Source: Molanna angustata
Lineage: Eukaryota > Arthropoda > Insecta > Trichoptera > Molannidae
NCBI GenBank assembly: GCA_963576475.1
Contig: OY754969.1
Coordinates: 30,239,726-30,303,725, forward strand
Length of the DNA: 64,000 nucleotides
Direction: 5' to 3'
Made by a program: the position numbers and the translations under genes. The notes under the pieces are model-generated. The model was not told where the DNA came from, searched no databases, and worked only from the letters and a program-made list of their open reading frames with translations. Of this stretch, positions 1-12,989 are shown one piece after another (positions within the stretch are counted from its first letter, which is position 1; every line of letters starts with the position of its first letter).

Positions 1-95
1 TTGACGAGGCGATGAATATGTGTCAAGATAAAAAATGTGGCGTTCTATTCTCTCTGCCTACTCCATGAGGAACATGGCGTGATGGTATGTATATT
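1..95 (+). mobile_element. 3' end of an RTE-like LINE (fragment)
   Basis: The first 50 bases read VDEAMNMCQDK, matching the C-terminal tail of two other RTE-like fragments here (24062-24403 and 55083-55400, both minus). The sequence then runs into the shared 3' terminus, which ends near GGCGTGATGGTATG. The element continues beyond the left edge. It is a degenerate fragment with no intact coding frame. Confidence 0.55.
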
Positions 96-209
96 AAACA
101 ATCCCGTTCCTATTTTTTTATTACAAATGTCTATTTCAATCCACTAGGGCACAATAATAATATTAGCAAGGTTTTCGTTGGACTCATCCAGCATACTTAT
201 TGGCAAAAA

Positions 210-2130
210 TGTCAATAATTTATTTATTTTATTTATATTTATATTTATTTATTTGGCAAAGAGAATGCCATGCCTTTACAGGGAAACCTAAACTGGCATG
301 GCATTAAAAAGAACAACAAACATAATTACAAAGTAATACATAATCAACAAAATAATACACAATTTAAGAAATAATACACAATTTAAATACAAAATAATAC
401 ACAATTAACAAAACAAAATAATACACAATTAACAAAACAAAATAAAAAATACAAAATAATACACAATTTAAAAAATACAGTTTATGCAATACATAATACA
501 ATTTAAAAATAAAACATTATAAAATTCAGAAAATTGTTTTCACTGATATTGAAGACGTCAACTTCGCTCGACATAATGTTGAACATTGAGACTGCTTTGT
601 GTATTGGAGACTTGGCTAATAAATTTGTCCGACTGTATGGCTGCAGAAACAACGCGTGATTTCTTCCTCTGATGTAATTAATAGGAGCATGTATGCCTAT
701 TTCGCAAAGTAAACTAGGATTATATACTAACCCATTTACTAGTTGGAAAAAGTATTTCAATAGACAAAATAATCTTCTGTTTTCCAAGGAGTTGTATCCA
801 ATCATACCTAATAAAAAAGCAGATGGATACAACCAAGGATATGTACCATACGTCCGAAGATAGCAATATCTGAGAAATTTTTTGTGAACTCTTTCGATCA
901 TAATACAATATGTAGCCTCATATGGAGACCAAATAATTGAGTTTGTTTCGAGAATACTCAATACAAGTGTATTGTATAAAGTTTTGATAGTGTGAAGGTC
1001 TTTGAATTTGTGGCAATGTCTTAATATGAACCCGAGCATTTTGTATCCTTTTGCAACTAATTTAAGGATATGCTCGTGGAATGTAAGTCTAGAGTCGAAT
1101 ACTATACCCAAATCTGTTGTTGTATTGACTCTTTCCAGAATATTGTTGCCTAGTTTATACGTAAAGTGAATAGGATTTTTTGATTTACTATAAGATAAAA
1201 CATGACATTTTTTAAAACTTAAGGATAGTTTATTTTTTATTGCCCATTCACCAATCGAGTCGATATCGGATTGAAAAAGATGGCACCATTCAGGATTAGA
1301 AATTGTTGTGAATAATTTAAGATCATCAGCAAAAATAAGATAATCTGCAAATTTAATTGTGTGACCAATGTCATTGATAAATAATAAAAATAGCAAAGGC
1401 CCCAAGATAGATCCCTGAGGAACGCCAGAAAAAACAGGAAATTCGGAAGAAATTGCACCATTGAAACTAACATATTGTCTACGATTTCGAAAGTAATCCA
1501 CAAAAAAGTATATCATACCTTCCGAGAAGCCGAATTTACCAAGTTTCATCATAAGAATGTCAATGTCTACTCTGTCAAATGCCTTTTCAAAATCATAATA
1601 GGTAACATCAACCTGGTGACCCTTATCCATGTGTTTCGATATATATTGAGTAATATTGAGTAAGTTGCTGGAAACGGATTTTTTCGGTCTAAAGCCGTGC
1701 TGATTTTCATCTAAATGAGGTTGAACATGACTATAAATCTTTTCAAATAAAACTAATTCAAAAATCTTTGCAATTGCTGCTAGTATCGCAACAGGGCGAT
1801 AGTTAGATATATTACATTTGTCACCTTTTTTAAATACTGGCGTTATTTTGGTTGATTTCCATAAATGAGGGAAATTTCCGGTAGATAAGCAAGTATTAAA
1901 AATATGGCATAACGGTTTTGTAAAATGATCAGCACAACCTTTGATGATAAAACCTGGTACTTCGTCGACTCCAATTGATTTCGGCTTTTTTAATTTCTTT
2001 ATTGCATTTTGAACATCGTTTACAGTTACTGATGTTATGTGAAACGGTGGAGCAATATTAGTATCTGTGGCATCAGAGCCAAGAGGTTTTGTAATAAAGT
2101 TTTTGTAGTATACAAATAAAACTTATTTGA
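210..2130 (-). mobile_element. 5'-truncated Jockey/CR1-like non-LTR retrotransposon
   Basis: On the minus strand this is a reverse transcriptase frame (503-2118), then an AT-rich 3' UTR containing many CAAAATAATACACAATT-like repeats (about 300-500). It closes with an (AAATA)-type tail near 210-250, as non-LTR elements do. No apurinic endonuclease region is seen 5' of the reverse transcriptase, and the frame stops near 2119, so the copy is truncated at its 5' end. Target duplications were not identified. Confidence 0.75.
503..2118 (-). pseudogene. Reverse transcriptase ORF of a Jockey/CR1-like LINE, N-terminus missing
   Basis: The open frame runs about 538 codons and extends well upstream of the first internal Met at 1630. 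In order it shows the fingers motif SIGVDEVPGF, then YRPVAIL, QHGFRP, the palm motif DFEKAFDRVD with the first catalytic aspartate, SGVPQGSILGPLLF, and the catalytic FADDLKLF box. A thumb and C-terminal region of typical length follow. In this family the protein copies element RNA into DNA at a nicked target. The reverse transcriptase core is uninterrupted, but a stop codon lies just upstream and no endonuclease domain is present. The copy is therefore probably not autonomous. Placement in the Jockey/CR1 group rests on motif style only. Confidence 0.8.
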
Positions 2131-3040
2131 TTTTACAATCAAAATGAAAAAAAAAACTTAGATTGACATATTATATACATACATTGATGTCCCATGTACA
2201 CTTGAAACTAGTTCATACTCATTTATGAAGTGTATATCTACATAAATCATAGGCAGATTATTAATTACTACATTTGTTGTGGTATATTGACGTTTGAATA
2301 TACTAATGAAAATGAAATATTTATAACGCAAAAGAACGTTCTTTGCGTCATTGTGGTTATTACTCAGAGATACTATGTGTGTACGTAATTTGGTAAAGAA
2401 AATTGGTTATACCGTCTGAATGTGAATGCGTTTTGTCAGTCAGTCAATCCAGAAGCTAATCGTTGCGAAAAAAAATCATTCTTGTCTAATATTATTTTTA
2501 ACTCATCATCTTCATTTTCTTTAAATGGCTCTGTTACAACACATTTTAAGATCCTGATTCTGGAATGAGGATGTCCAGCTCTCCCACAGGTATCTCGCGC
2601 AATGTACTTTCGGATCTTTTGGACTCTTAGAAATATATGTACCCACCTACATACATACATATAATTAAAAACTATTGATTTTCTCCGCAGTTTTACATGT
2701 TTTTATAATTAATTGTCATACTCTCACCATACCTACGTATTGTTTATAAAAATTTTATTGTTTTAAAAAATATTTTTATATACTTTTTGTTTATAGGTCC
2801 TAGATGTATTAATTTTTATATATGTTTTTACGTCTAAATAAAATTAACTATTGTTATTATTATACATTTATATAAATTTTAGTTTTAAATAAAAAGCGAA
2901 CTATGTATTCAGACAGGTTTCAGATACAAGATCTAAGACGGAATTCTAACCCATGTCTAGACACTGTATTAGACACTAATTCAATTACATATAGTTTCCT
3001 GCAAACTTCTTGAACCCGTCAAATGGACGCGGAGATAGCA
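2131..3040. other. Intergenic AT-rich stretch, no gene recognised
   Basis: Very AT-rich sequence with microsatellite-like ATACATACAT near 2640-2665. The short frames here (for example 2436-2660) show no family resemblance or splice support. Confidence 0.5.
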
Positions 3041-3044
3041 AATT

Positions 3045-3370
3045 TATGTAATTTTGCTTCTTGATTGGTATATGCGCAAACCGCTCCATTCCACGAATAA
3101 AAGGCTAAAGAAGTTTGCCGGCATTTAAAACTATAGTGGTATTAATATGAACTGATAACTGTTTTAGGGATTGAATAACAACAGTTCTCTTTAAATAATA
3201 AAGATCCCTATAAATATTGATAGGAAACTCAACAAAAAAGCACATTTGGTGAACGTTGTACAAGCGCATAAAGTGATTAGGTAAAACAGCCGATGACAAG
3301 TCGTAAGCCCCGTAGGTGCCTTGATTTCCCGGTTCTCCTATAATATTTCAACATCGTCTCTATTGCTGAG
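3045..3370 (-). repeat. Dispersed repeat related to the 55.8-56.5 kb fold-back
   Basis: The stretch from about 3250 to 3360 (GCGCATAAAGTGAT, then a CCGATGACA..GTCGTAAG block, then GGTGCCTTGATTTCCC) matches the right arm of the fold-back at 55830-56475 and a partial copy at 63365-63480. The left part contains GGTATATGCGCAAACCG, a motif shared with repeats near 46220 and 50930. The edges are uncertain and no coding potential is seen. Confidence 0.6.
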
Positions 3371-3681
3371 AAAGTTAGAGTGTAATGTATTTTACATTGC
3401 ATAATTATGATGCCTGCATCTATTGAGATATATGCAAATACAAAAAAAATGTAAAAATTCTTGTCAAGGGATGGATATTGATGTGTAGCTTTATATATTA
3501 TGAACAGATATAACGCGATTTTTTAATTTCATTTATAAGTAATATATTTTCCAAATGCTATTTTTTTTGCTCATAATATATGCTTATTTTTTGCTGTAAT
3601 GTCATTTTTACCGAAATCTGTCATTAAATTAATGTACTATTCACTTTACCAATCAATAGTATAATATGGTATTATAGGGTG

Positions 3682-4078
3682 GGGTGGCACTTACAGAACA
3701 AATATAGATTCAATAGTTAAAGCCCAAAAATCTGTTTTGAAAATAATATTTAATTTACCTATTCGCACACCCTCAGCCGAACTATTCAAAAAACTTGACA
3801 TCCTAGACATACCACAGTTATATGCTAAAAACATTTGCAATTATATCTATTCACACCTTAACGACTTCCAATCGACCCAAACTACACGTCAGACTAGACA
3901 GACTAGACAAGCAAATATACAGATACCGAGAACCAAATCGACTTATGGACAAAGAAATTTTCATTTCCTTGGAGTAAAAATTTTCAATTTGCTTCCAATT
4001 GAATTGAAGAAAACTACAAATATAAACAGCTTTAAATGTGAATTAAAGAAGTGGGTAAAAAAACAGACAAGACAGTGA
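3682..4078 (+). pseudogene. C-terminal fragment of a second Jockey/CR1-like reverse transcriptase
   Basis: The frame encodes a thumb/C-terminal end: WGGTYRTNIDSIVKAQKSVL, then KLDILDIPQLYAKNIC, and finally FNLLPIELKKTTNINSFKCE with a KKWVKKQ tail before the stop. This arrangement (QK.V...I, then IFN.LP..IK......FK..LK.WL) is typical of Jockey/CR1 superfamily C-termini. No catalytic motifs are present because the copy is truncated at about 3680. A TRQTRQTRQ run shows small internal duplication. An AT-rich 3' UTR follows to about 4410. Confidence 0.75.
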
Positions 4079-4410
4079 TAAATAAACAACTCTACGTTAA
4101 CATACAATGACACACACGCACACCTAAACAATACACCTATATAATTATAAGCTGCTTCAGAACAGGTTTTTAACCTGGTGAAGCAGTTTACATTCCGCAT
4201 CTAGTTCTTAAGGATCTTTTTTTTTTGTAAATATATTGTATTGTTAAACTTTGAAGTGTACCTTGTATATTATTTCTTATGTTACAAATAAAAAAAAAAA
4301 TGTTGTTTGTTATTATTAGGTATAGAAAGGTATAGTAAGTAGGTATAGATATTGTCTTGAGAACACGCCAAGTCTAGAAATTAGACATGGCGTGACTCAC
4401 AACCACAAAA
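4079..4410 (+). mobile_element. 3' UTR of the LINE fragment ending at 4078
   Basis: AT-rich sequence with AATAAA-like motifs follows the reverse transcriptase stop. Near 4365-4395 there is a short inverted motif, CGCCAAGTCTAG..CTAG-like..CATGGCG. The 3' limit is uncertain. Confidence 0.4.
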
Positions 4411-4419
4411 AAAAATTGT

Positions 4420-5585
4420 CTTAAAAATATCATTGATTCCCGACAGGGAAAAAAACAATGTTTACGTATATGCAACTATAAAAATATTCGATTTACAAAT
4501 TAGTTAGTCGCTATTGTCCCATCCCAGTCGCTATTGCCCCAACCCTTAAGCAGAATAGTTTTATTACCCCATTTATCTGTTCTTACTAAAACCTACCACT
4601 ATGAACTTGTTCTTGTTTTTTGAACATGAGATTTTCATTTTGTGTTACAAATCATTATCTATTGCTTATTACCTATTTGCAATTAATAATTAGACCATTT
4701 CCGAATGTCGTTCAAACACCGCATATAGGTACCTACAATCTACAATATAATATAACTTGATGTTCTACAAAGAGACGAATCAGTTATCTTGTGCCGTTAT
4801 GATTCCATTAAAAAATAAGACTAATTTCTTAACTCCAGCTTGAACAAAACAGGAAACTATCAACGTTATAAGCAATAATAACAAGTGGAGTTATGTAAGA
4901 TTATAGCAACGGTAACCTCGTTAGTATAACCAACCAACGATCAATCACTATTACATATTACCCGCCTCATTGCTCTGTGAAGTTAACACGATCAAAGCGG
5001 CGCAGCGGGCGCAGAGACGACGAGTGTGTAATAATGTATTCACTACACATTACATACATAGATGTAACATTATATCCTTTACTATTTTTTTTGTCCCATG
5101 AACCAGTTCTGTTTTTTATCTCCAAGTTTGCTCTTCACACACCACTCGAGGCTCCACGATGCATCAGTCCATATTATGAAATAAGTATACAGCTACTTAA
5201 ACGCTTTAAGCAAATTCGCAAATTATCATTCACACAACCCTGTGATGTCGATCAAAGGAAAAATACAAAACATTACAAATACATCAACGTTTCAAATAAA
5301 TATTGTATAATAGGTACCTACTTGTGATTCTCTAATCGTGAATTCAATATATATGTACCTATCGATGTTCAAGATAATTCATTTGGACCTCTATTGGACC
5401 ATGAAGACACCAAGGAGAGCTACTTCAACGCTTTCAAGATTTTTTGTTGAAAATACTTTCCATTCTTGTGGTCACTTTCTTCTTGTTCTTCCGCTTTAGT
5501 TAGGACTGTGTCCTGTTATTCTCGGAGTCTGCTTTTGTGAGGTGGACGTCCAACTATCCCTCCATCACTTTCTGTGAGCCTTAAA
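4420..5585. other. Intergenic region, no gene recognised
   Basis: The piece at about 4425-4455 (ATTCCCGACAGGGAAAAA) is the reverse complement of a segment at about 55805-55825, so part of this is dispersed repeat. A 116-codon frame at 4977-5327 has a non-ATG start and no recognisable domain, and is not called a gene. A GC-richer patch at 4990-5025 may be another repeat. Confidence 0.4.
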
Positions 5586-5589
5586 GTAA

Positions 5590-5912
5590 ATTCAAACCAT
5601 GCTGTACCTATTAGGTACATTAATAATGCTGTGAGGCACCGGCTTAGAATAGTGCTTCCACTCTTTTCTATTATTGTTTTCGAGTGTCCCGTAAGAGCCG
5701 GGTAATCGAAAATACAACAGGCAACGATCACATCTCACATAGTTCAGCAATGAGGTTCACCACCCATTCTGAATATAGTGCCATTTTAGGTGAGACGAGA
5801 CTGGTGTGTGGGTATACACAGATATGTTGTGCTCCCTTTTATAAGGCAATGCACACCCGCACACCTTTCGCTGGTTACCCCACATTGTGGGATATGCCGT
5901 GATGGTATGAAT
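5590..5912 (+). mobile_element. SINE-like repeat family C, copy 1
   Basis: This roughly 320-bp block recurs inverted at 11642-11936 and in pieces near 44650 and 54010. Shared landmarks in order are AATAGTGCTTCCACTC, GTGTCCCGTAAG, ACAACAGGCAACG, GAGACGAGACTGGTGTGT, then a terminus GGTTACCCCACATTGTGGGA followed by GCCGTGATGGTATGA. The end resembles the RTE-like 3' terminus seen elsewhere in the window, which suggests mobilisation by that LINE. No clear A or B box was confirmed. Confidence 0.6.
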
Positions 5913-7250
5913 GAATAATGGTTTCTAAAGGTATATCAATGGCCAGTTATTTAAAAACAATCCATGCAGTAGTTTTAAGTTCTATTATTACTTCACTTTT
6001 GCCTTCTTGTGCACTTATAAGGATTTTTGAGTTCTCCAGATTCTTCCGATGTTCTTCATGTTATCCATGTGTTCCTTCAGAGGATACTGATGTGATGTTA
6101 TTCGGGAAGGGCATCGCTCTTTCCACATCCCGTTCTTATTCTGTTCAAAGTTTTCCAGAGACACCATGGTAGGTCAATTGAGCGAGATGGGAAATGTCGG
6201 AGGATATCCAATATGGACTTTGTTCCTGCGGCCCGGCACACCTGTTGGAGTGCTCTCTGGTGGGGGGCGAAGAACACCGAAGGGGAGTTGTGGGAGGAGC
6301 CAACTAAGAGGATCGTCTCAATCCTGACTTATTGGTCTGAGAATAGAGTTTAGGACGCCACCGATACGATAGAAGAAGAGGTAACTTTGATCAGAATAAT
6401 TGCTTGGTAATAGTTACAGTATGTATGTAGTAAAAACAGGAACCTATTTGTTATAAAAATAGTTGAATTAATCTTTATATTTAGATGTTTCATAACTCAA
6501 TAACATAACAAAAATAATAAGATTTTTGTATTTTTTTGTAGCTGAATATTATCCTGCTATCAAATGACTGTTTTAAATTCGGACTAAAGCATGACTAAAG
6601 CAACTGAATATTTCAGCTGAAAAGTAATTTTCAGCGGTTGATTACCAGAATATCAAATTCAACATTTAAACTTTTTGCAATCATTATTCAAGACGCAACC
6701 ATTAGTAAGCTGTGTTATAACTCAAGCCGTGATTGTCATGAGGAATTATAATAGAAAAATTTTGCAGGTTGTCGACATGGAGTTAACACTGAAACAGGAG
6801 TGCGTGCCGGGACTTCGGTATCGAAATAGTATCCTGTCAATTAAACCTAATTTCTGGGAACTCTGAGTAAAAGCGTACCGCTTCATTGAATGTGTAAATT
6901 AAATATGTTTGCTAAATAAAAAATACTTTTTTATGCATCGGTCAAATTTGTTAATGCATCTATTTATAATATACAAAATATTTTTTTCAGTTTTGCAAAT
7001 CACACCACGAATTTCTTGTTAGATTAATTGACACCAATGTTTATTATTGATGAAATAAAGAGCATGCATCGAATGCAATAAAAAGGGAGACATTATTAAA
7101 GATTCACTACAGGTATAATATTTCATATTTTTAGTGCTCATATGTGACGCAAAAGTTGTTAATTCTTATAATAAAATACCGTTGTCTATAAATAATAAAA
7201 TATTATAAAAAACGTCAATGTTTTTATCCGTTGTAATGAATAGTAATGAC
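5913..7250. other. Intergenic region with possible degraded repeat
   Basis: The 6180-6370 part is GC-richer than its surroundings and looks like degraded retroelement sequence, but no frame or motif identifies it. The remainder is AT-rich and featureless. Confidence 0.35.
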
Positions 7251-7261
7251 GAATTACCCAT

Positions 7262-7900
7262 TATTATTATTATTAGGAGTAGTTCTTTTGTAGTCCCTGC
7301 ACTGCGACCACTTTGATCTATTGTGCTGCTCCATTTAATTAGTTCATCTTAATAACAGCTTAGTCTCTTGAATAAATCCCAGAATTCTGCTAGTTGGGGT
7401 ACCCCTTAAATTCTTGGGTTTTGTAATATATGCCCTTAGGTCTTTGTGTCTGGCTTCCATAAATACTGGACATTCACAGATCACGTGTGAGGCGGTTTCT
7501 TCCTCATTTTGACACCCTCTACAGGTTGGTTCTTCTACTATCCCAATATGAAGTGGGGTTTATTTAAGATGACAGTGGCCAGTAAATAAAACGATTATGA
7601 TTCTTATTTGGTATCTAGCAGTTTCCTTGTCCTCTTTTTGGAGAGCCTTTCAATAAATTATTTTGCCTGTCGTTGACAACTACAGGTCTTTCAGATTTCT
7701 CTGTGTTGGATTGTGATCCAATCTTTTGTCGACTTTTTGATTGTCGTTGCAGATAGCCCAAGTGTTAGTTCAGATCCTATGAAAGATATCTCTGCCCCTT
7801 TTTTAGGTAATTTATCTGATTTCTCATTGCCATATATCCCTCTATGGCTAGGAACACACAGTAAGTGAACTTTATTGTGTTCTCCAAGCCTTATGACTTA
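7262..7900 (-). pseudogene. RNase H and C-terminal region of a non-LTR retrotransposon, broken
   Basis: On the minus strand from about 7890 the frame reads HNKVHLLCVPSHRGIYGNEK then SDKLPKKGAE. This matches the end of a retroelement RNase H domain (V.L.WVPGHRGI.GNE.AD.LA..GA), including its last catalytic aspartate. After a stop and frame breaks the reading resumes with PTCRGCQNEEETASHVICEC, a CX2CX11HX4C cysteine-histidine cluster usual at the C-terminus of such LINEs. The copy is clearly dead. Elements with both features occur in I-like and related clades, but the clade cannot be fixed here. A short (ATT)n tract at 7255-7275 may be its 3' tail. Confidence 0.7.
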
Positions 7901-8400
7901 CGTCAGTTATGTGATTTAACAAATGTTCGATATAAATAGGATGAAAAGTACCTAATTACAAAAATCGACTCCAAAAAATGCTACAGTAAAAATATAAAAA
8001 CTAAAAAAATATATAAAAAACCGGTTTTCTTATTAAAATCTAACTCTGGAATAAATCACATAAAATGATCTACAAAGTATAAAATGATTTCTCAATTTAT
8101 AAAACACGTTATAGATATAACAAAACACATATCTATGATTTACAAAATATTTATTTACACTAAATCACTTTTTGAAGTAGGCAAAAAAAAACATTTTATG
8201 GAACTAGCTCGAATCGTATTTTTACTGTATCTATTGTAATTTATTAAACCGATAATTTCATTTTTATGCATAGTTTCATTTCAATTTAGGATTTCCAAAT
8301 TATGGCTTAACAATTTTGGAATAACGCTAATGGCTTTGTACAAAGTTGGTGACAAGGCGCTTGTTTATTTCGGTAATTTTTTAATACTTAGTATTTTTTT
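7901..8400. other. AT-rich intergenic stretch
   Basis: Low-complexity AT-rich DNA. No gene or clear repeat is recognised. Confidence 0.4.
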
Positions 8401-8404
8401 AATT

Positions 8405-8640
8405 TTTTCCTTAGTTAATAATATCTAATAATAAGACATCCTTGCACCCTACAAAAATTGTCAAGTTTAATGCAAAATCGCATTTTTTTCCAACTTTCAG
8501 AGTTTCCATATAAGCAATGATTGCTGAGGAATAAAATTTAAATAAATTTCTCCTCTGCTGCAGGAATCGAGCCCAGGACGTCAGCGCGGAAGTCAAACGA
8601 CTCAAGAATATGCCACGGTGGTCGACACGGTTTTAACACT
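8405..8640 (-). mobile_element. SINE family B, divergent copy
   Basis: On the minus strand the head carries a tRNA-like segment with GGCTCGATTCC (a B box) near 8570 and ends in a TAATAATA-type tail at about 8410-8440. Landmarks CTCCTCTGCTG..GGA and CCACGGTGGTCGACAC are shared with the copies at 13633-13822 and 51600-51798. This copy is the most diverged and carries changes in the middle. Confidence 0.65.
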
Positions 8641-11640
8641 GCTTCATCGATAAATTATTAATAAGCAGTTAACTTCCTAATAATATATTCCTGAAATGTC
8701 TATATGAGAATCCATTGGAATTGATGTTTTTCATTCCTCGGCGGTCTCGTCCAACGACACAAATATTAAATACTGTTGACAGCTGTAGGAGTGTGTATGA
8801 AAGTATGTGATGTAGGTAGGTTATAGACAAGACAATAGTGATGTAATAATATCAACATATAAATTCAGTAAAGATCTTTGTAGCGATGCGTTCTTGGTAT
8901 GTGAGAATATTTATATCCGGCCTATGACAGAATAATTCATTCTCAATTCTCACCAGTCTATGTGCGCCGCTTGGGGATATTCTTATAAATCACAATTCTT
9001 TTATTTGCTAGAAGAATCTTCAACTGTGAACAGTTAACAGTCAAAATATTATGACGAGGTTATTATTGTAATGATATAAAAGGAAAACGGAGGAAACTCC
9101 AATAAACGAATAAAAATAAATATTGCACAAATTTCCTCAACACCCAATAAAAAAACACTAGATATTTCGATACTTAAATAAAAAATGATACAATCTCACA
9201 AACATAGTCGTAAATTAGACGTTTAAGAAGCATTCGAAATCGTAAAATCGATAAATTATTAATGGTAAATTTTTATATATATCAAATAATTAAGAGTCGA
9301 ATAATTTCATTAGGTCGAATTTCACTATTATGAATATGTACGATAAAAAACAATATGTTTAGTTCTCCATTATTACTCCTCACTTACCCAAAGGGATATA
9401 GTGGGGAGTAATGATTTCGCAATTTTCAAGGATATTTTTTATTACAGATTATCAACTAGTAGGTAAGTATCATGCTGAGATTGTATTCTGAAAGTTTCAT
9501 CACAATGTATGTGTGTGTGCTATGTACGGCGTGTTTAATTTACTTTATCGATTATAGACTAAAGTAGGTACCTACTCGTTCGATTCTTTTCAAATTTTGT
9601 AAATATGTATATCTAATACTCGCTTAAACCCCATTAGATTTTGAAGGATATCTAAATAGTGCTTCTCAATTTTTTTTAACTGTCAAATATTTCAAAGTGA
9701 CCCAAAGGTCAGGAAACTTAAAATTTGAAATTTTTATTTTCAAATTGGTTAAAAGGCACACCACTTTCATAAAATGCCATTGAAGAGTTATCAAGTTTTC
9801 ATAATAAAATATTTAAATAAAAAATAATTTAACAAACTCATTTTATGAAGATGCTGAATATTTTCCATACACAATTTGAATAATTTATAGAATGACTTGT
9901 TAGTGAGGAGTTTAGCGTTGGCCACAACCCACTCATTTATTCTACGGTAAGTAAAGAAATAGTTATCAACACCGTTGAATAAATATTTAGAACCAAACGA
10001 CCTTTCAACTATATTCCCGTTAACTAAATTGTATTTGTCCTTGCCACAACCCTCACTATAGAGAGTAACTTGTCACCCGTTCTAACGAAGAAATGGTTGC
10101 ATCGAAACTGGTCGAATCAAAAATCTTACTCATTGTTAAAAGAAATTGATTTGGATTCGCTTTTTTTGAATAATTTTTTAATGTGCCACATTCTAATTTC
10201 ACTTCAAAAATACTACTTATTAAATAAAAATGAAAAATCACACATATTTAAATCAAAAGTACCTACATACATGTTATTTATGTCTTCTTGTGTAATGAAA
10301 AAAAATTGAAACGTACCTACTGTTTTTAATTTTTCTAAATAATTATTTTTGATTTACTTTGATTTCAGTATATCTTTTTTAACCTAAAAAATATTTTTTA
10401 AATATTAATAATAAAATTTTTGCATACTTACAAAAAATTAGGCATTATATTATGTTTATTTGAACCACAATATAAAATCTGAACCCAGGAAATGTAATTC
10501 TCTCATGAGAGTATTTTAATAATGTCACTTAGCATGTGTTTAGCATGTGGTATACCACTCATGACCTCATACCTACCTATCGTTTACACCTTCTGTAATA
10601 ATATGTAGACATATTGAATAATCTATGTAGGTACATTAGTCTTACATAATTTAAGCATTGTATTTTATGTATTATGTGGGCAATATAAACTTAATAAATT
10701 ATGTATTATTATATAATACAAAATAATATAAGGCACATATCGTAATTTGCTTTCATTATACATAGTTGATTGATTGAATCCTTATAAAAATAAAAATAAA
10801 ACATTTCATATTTCATATTACAGTAACGAGATGGTAAGCAGTGTATCAACCAGTGTATAAAATAACTTTAAAGATATGTTTAGTTATTGGCTTTAATTTT
10901 TATGTAAAAAGATATTTTTACACAATGTAGGTACACAGCTGATGACAATTTAATACAATTAAAATATAATATTCCACAACTAAAACATATATTTATTCAT
11001 TGCTAGATAGTAATAACTGCTACAAATACTTCTTATAGGTGCAAAGTGTAAACTTATATATTGCTAATGTTTTTAATTTGTGTAATTTTTTTTTTATTTT
11101 TTGTATTATTTAATTTGTATTTTAATTTTATGTTTTTATTTTACAACATAGCAGTAGCAAATTTAATCCTATTGATATCTTTTTTTCCTTCCTATCTTTC
11201 CTGTCACAGGCAAACGTTGCAATAAACATTGCAAAATCAAGAAAAAAATTATATTAACAATAATTGTTATTAATGTTTTTAATTATTGTTAATTGTAATG
11301 AAGGTACTTATGTAATTATTTAATACTTTCGTCTTTGGACTAATATAAACGGTCGTTATTTTTGTATATTTCTTATGTATTTTTTTGTATATTTTATAGC
11401 TATATTTGTCCATTAAATAAATAAATAAATATAGGAAACCTTAAAGCTTTTGCTAACACAGTATTATATTTAGTTGTTTATGACAGATACAATTATTTAA
11501 TAAAGTAAAAAAAAACACAAAACCCCGCCCTTATGTTAACCTCTGAAGATGCTAGATGCATCTAAGCAAAGCGCAAGAGCGCTCATTGTGAAATAAATGG
11601 TTGTTAGGTTTATTTTTTTGAGTTTGGCCTTATTAACAAA
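8641..11640. other. Long gene-free AT-rich interval
   Basis: No coding region is supported. Motifs GGCCACAACCCACTC (about 9918) and GCCACAACCCTCAC (about 10042) resemble the repeated unit in 31590-32380, so 9620-10070 is probably a copy of the same repeat. The short frames at 10056-10309 overlap on both strands and are not credible genes. A (TG)n patch lies near 9508-9520. Confidence 0.4.
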
Positions 11641-11641
11641 C

Positions 11642-11936
11642 TCGTCCCATCACGGCTTATCCCACAATGTGGGGTAGCCAGCGACAGGTGTGCGGGTGTA
11701 CCTAAATAACCTTATAAAATGAAAAACGACACATGCGTGAATGCCCATACACTAGTCTCGTCTCACCTAAAAAGACAACATTCGGAATAGGTGGTGAAAC
11801 TCATTGCTGAACTATATATGTGAGATGTTATTGTTGCCTGTTGTATTTTCTTACGGGACACCTGAAAACGATGATAATGGATATGAGTGGAAGCACTATT
11901 CTAAAGCGGTGCCTCACAGCATAGTTTTGTGATTAT
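11642..11936 (-). mobile_element. SINE-like repeat family C, copy 2
   Basis: Reverse-complement copy of 5590-5912. It begins with the CCATCACGGCTTATCCCACA terminus and runs through the ACTAGTCTCGTCTCACCT and ACGGGACACCTGAAAACG blocks to AGCACTATTCTAAAGCGGTG. Colinearity over about 295 bp supports one repeat family. Confidence 0.65.
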
Positions 11937-12311
11937 TTTATATAAATAAATTAAATGTCACTATCATGAACTTCCATTGTGTTAATTTTAAGGATCGCAT
12001 GAAGATAGTTGATATATTATTATATCCATACAACAATCGTCAAGAAGTTTATAAGAAGTTCAATTGCCTTATAAGAGGTAAGGTCAGCACTATTGAAGGA
12101 ATACTAATTCTTGATAATAAGTCTTTCATCCATACAGGTACACATACAAATACATACATTACGGGACACACACAACTAACTTAACAAAGAATGTTGAGAT
12201 TTGGACTCAATCCAGCTGATAATAGCACATTATATGTATTATGATTGGGTTTTTCCTACCATAGTTCAATATCGACACCCAATACAATATTAATTATTTA
12301 ATAATCAACAC
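11937..12311. other. Intergenic stretch, no gene supported
   Basis: A 72-codon ATG frame (11966-12184) shows no recognised domain and no splice context. Confidence 0.35.
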
Positions 12312-12480
12312 TATCTTATACCCTGTACACTGTACAAGTGGCAATTTTATTGCCAAATGGCAATTTCCTCCAACTAACCAGTATTTTCAGTACAGATAAG
12401 TAAGATTTGCAAGTAAAACAATTTAGCAGAAGCCACAGACGACTTACCATTATACCACGGCGCGGCGGTCGGCTTTTTAT
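12312..12480 (-). mobile_element. SINE family B, truncated copy
   Basis: Shares ACCCTG..AAGTGGC..TTTATTGCC, ATGGCAATTT and TCCAACTAAC with the copy at 13633-13822. The tRNA-like head at the right end is degraded (CCACGGCGCGGCGGTCGG). Confidence 0.6.
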
Positions 12481-12989
12481 ATCAAAATCTATCAAAAATA
12501 TTGATAAAATCTTTGTTATTTCAAAATTGAATTAATCGAAACATATGTAGCATTTCGAAAACGTTATTTTTGTAAAATGTTGATATAAATTTGAATGATT
12601 TAGTTTCCGATTCTCCATAAGTTTGACAAAGGAATTATTTTTAGATGTGTGTGCATTGGGTACCCACATTATGTATTTCATACTTATCTTTCGTACTAAT
12701 TAAGCCATGATCTCTCTAATGTTACTCTGTCATTTTTAAGTGGTAGCAATAATCGTTTTACTTTAGAATATTCGTTTCATGTTCGCACTAATACTTAATT
12801 TCACTAAGAGCAGAATTACTAAAATCCAACTGAATATAATATATAAGCATATATACATAGGTATCTTTTGTATATACTGCACTTCTCCTAAATATGTAAC
12901 CTATTTAAATAACAATATTCTAAACCATCGATGTGTAGTTGTCGCCAAACATCTTGAGCCATTTCGTCGTGAAGGCGGGCGATTTGATT

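Noticed and set aside
4977..5327. A 116-codon frame
   Set aside because: Non-ATG start, no domain, composition like the surrounding intergenic DNA, and no splice or polyadenylation context.
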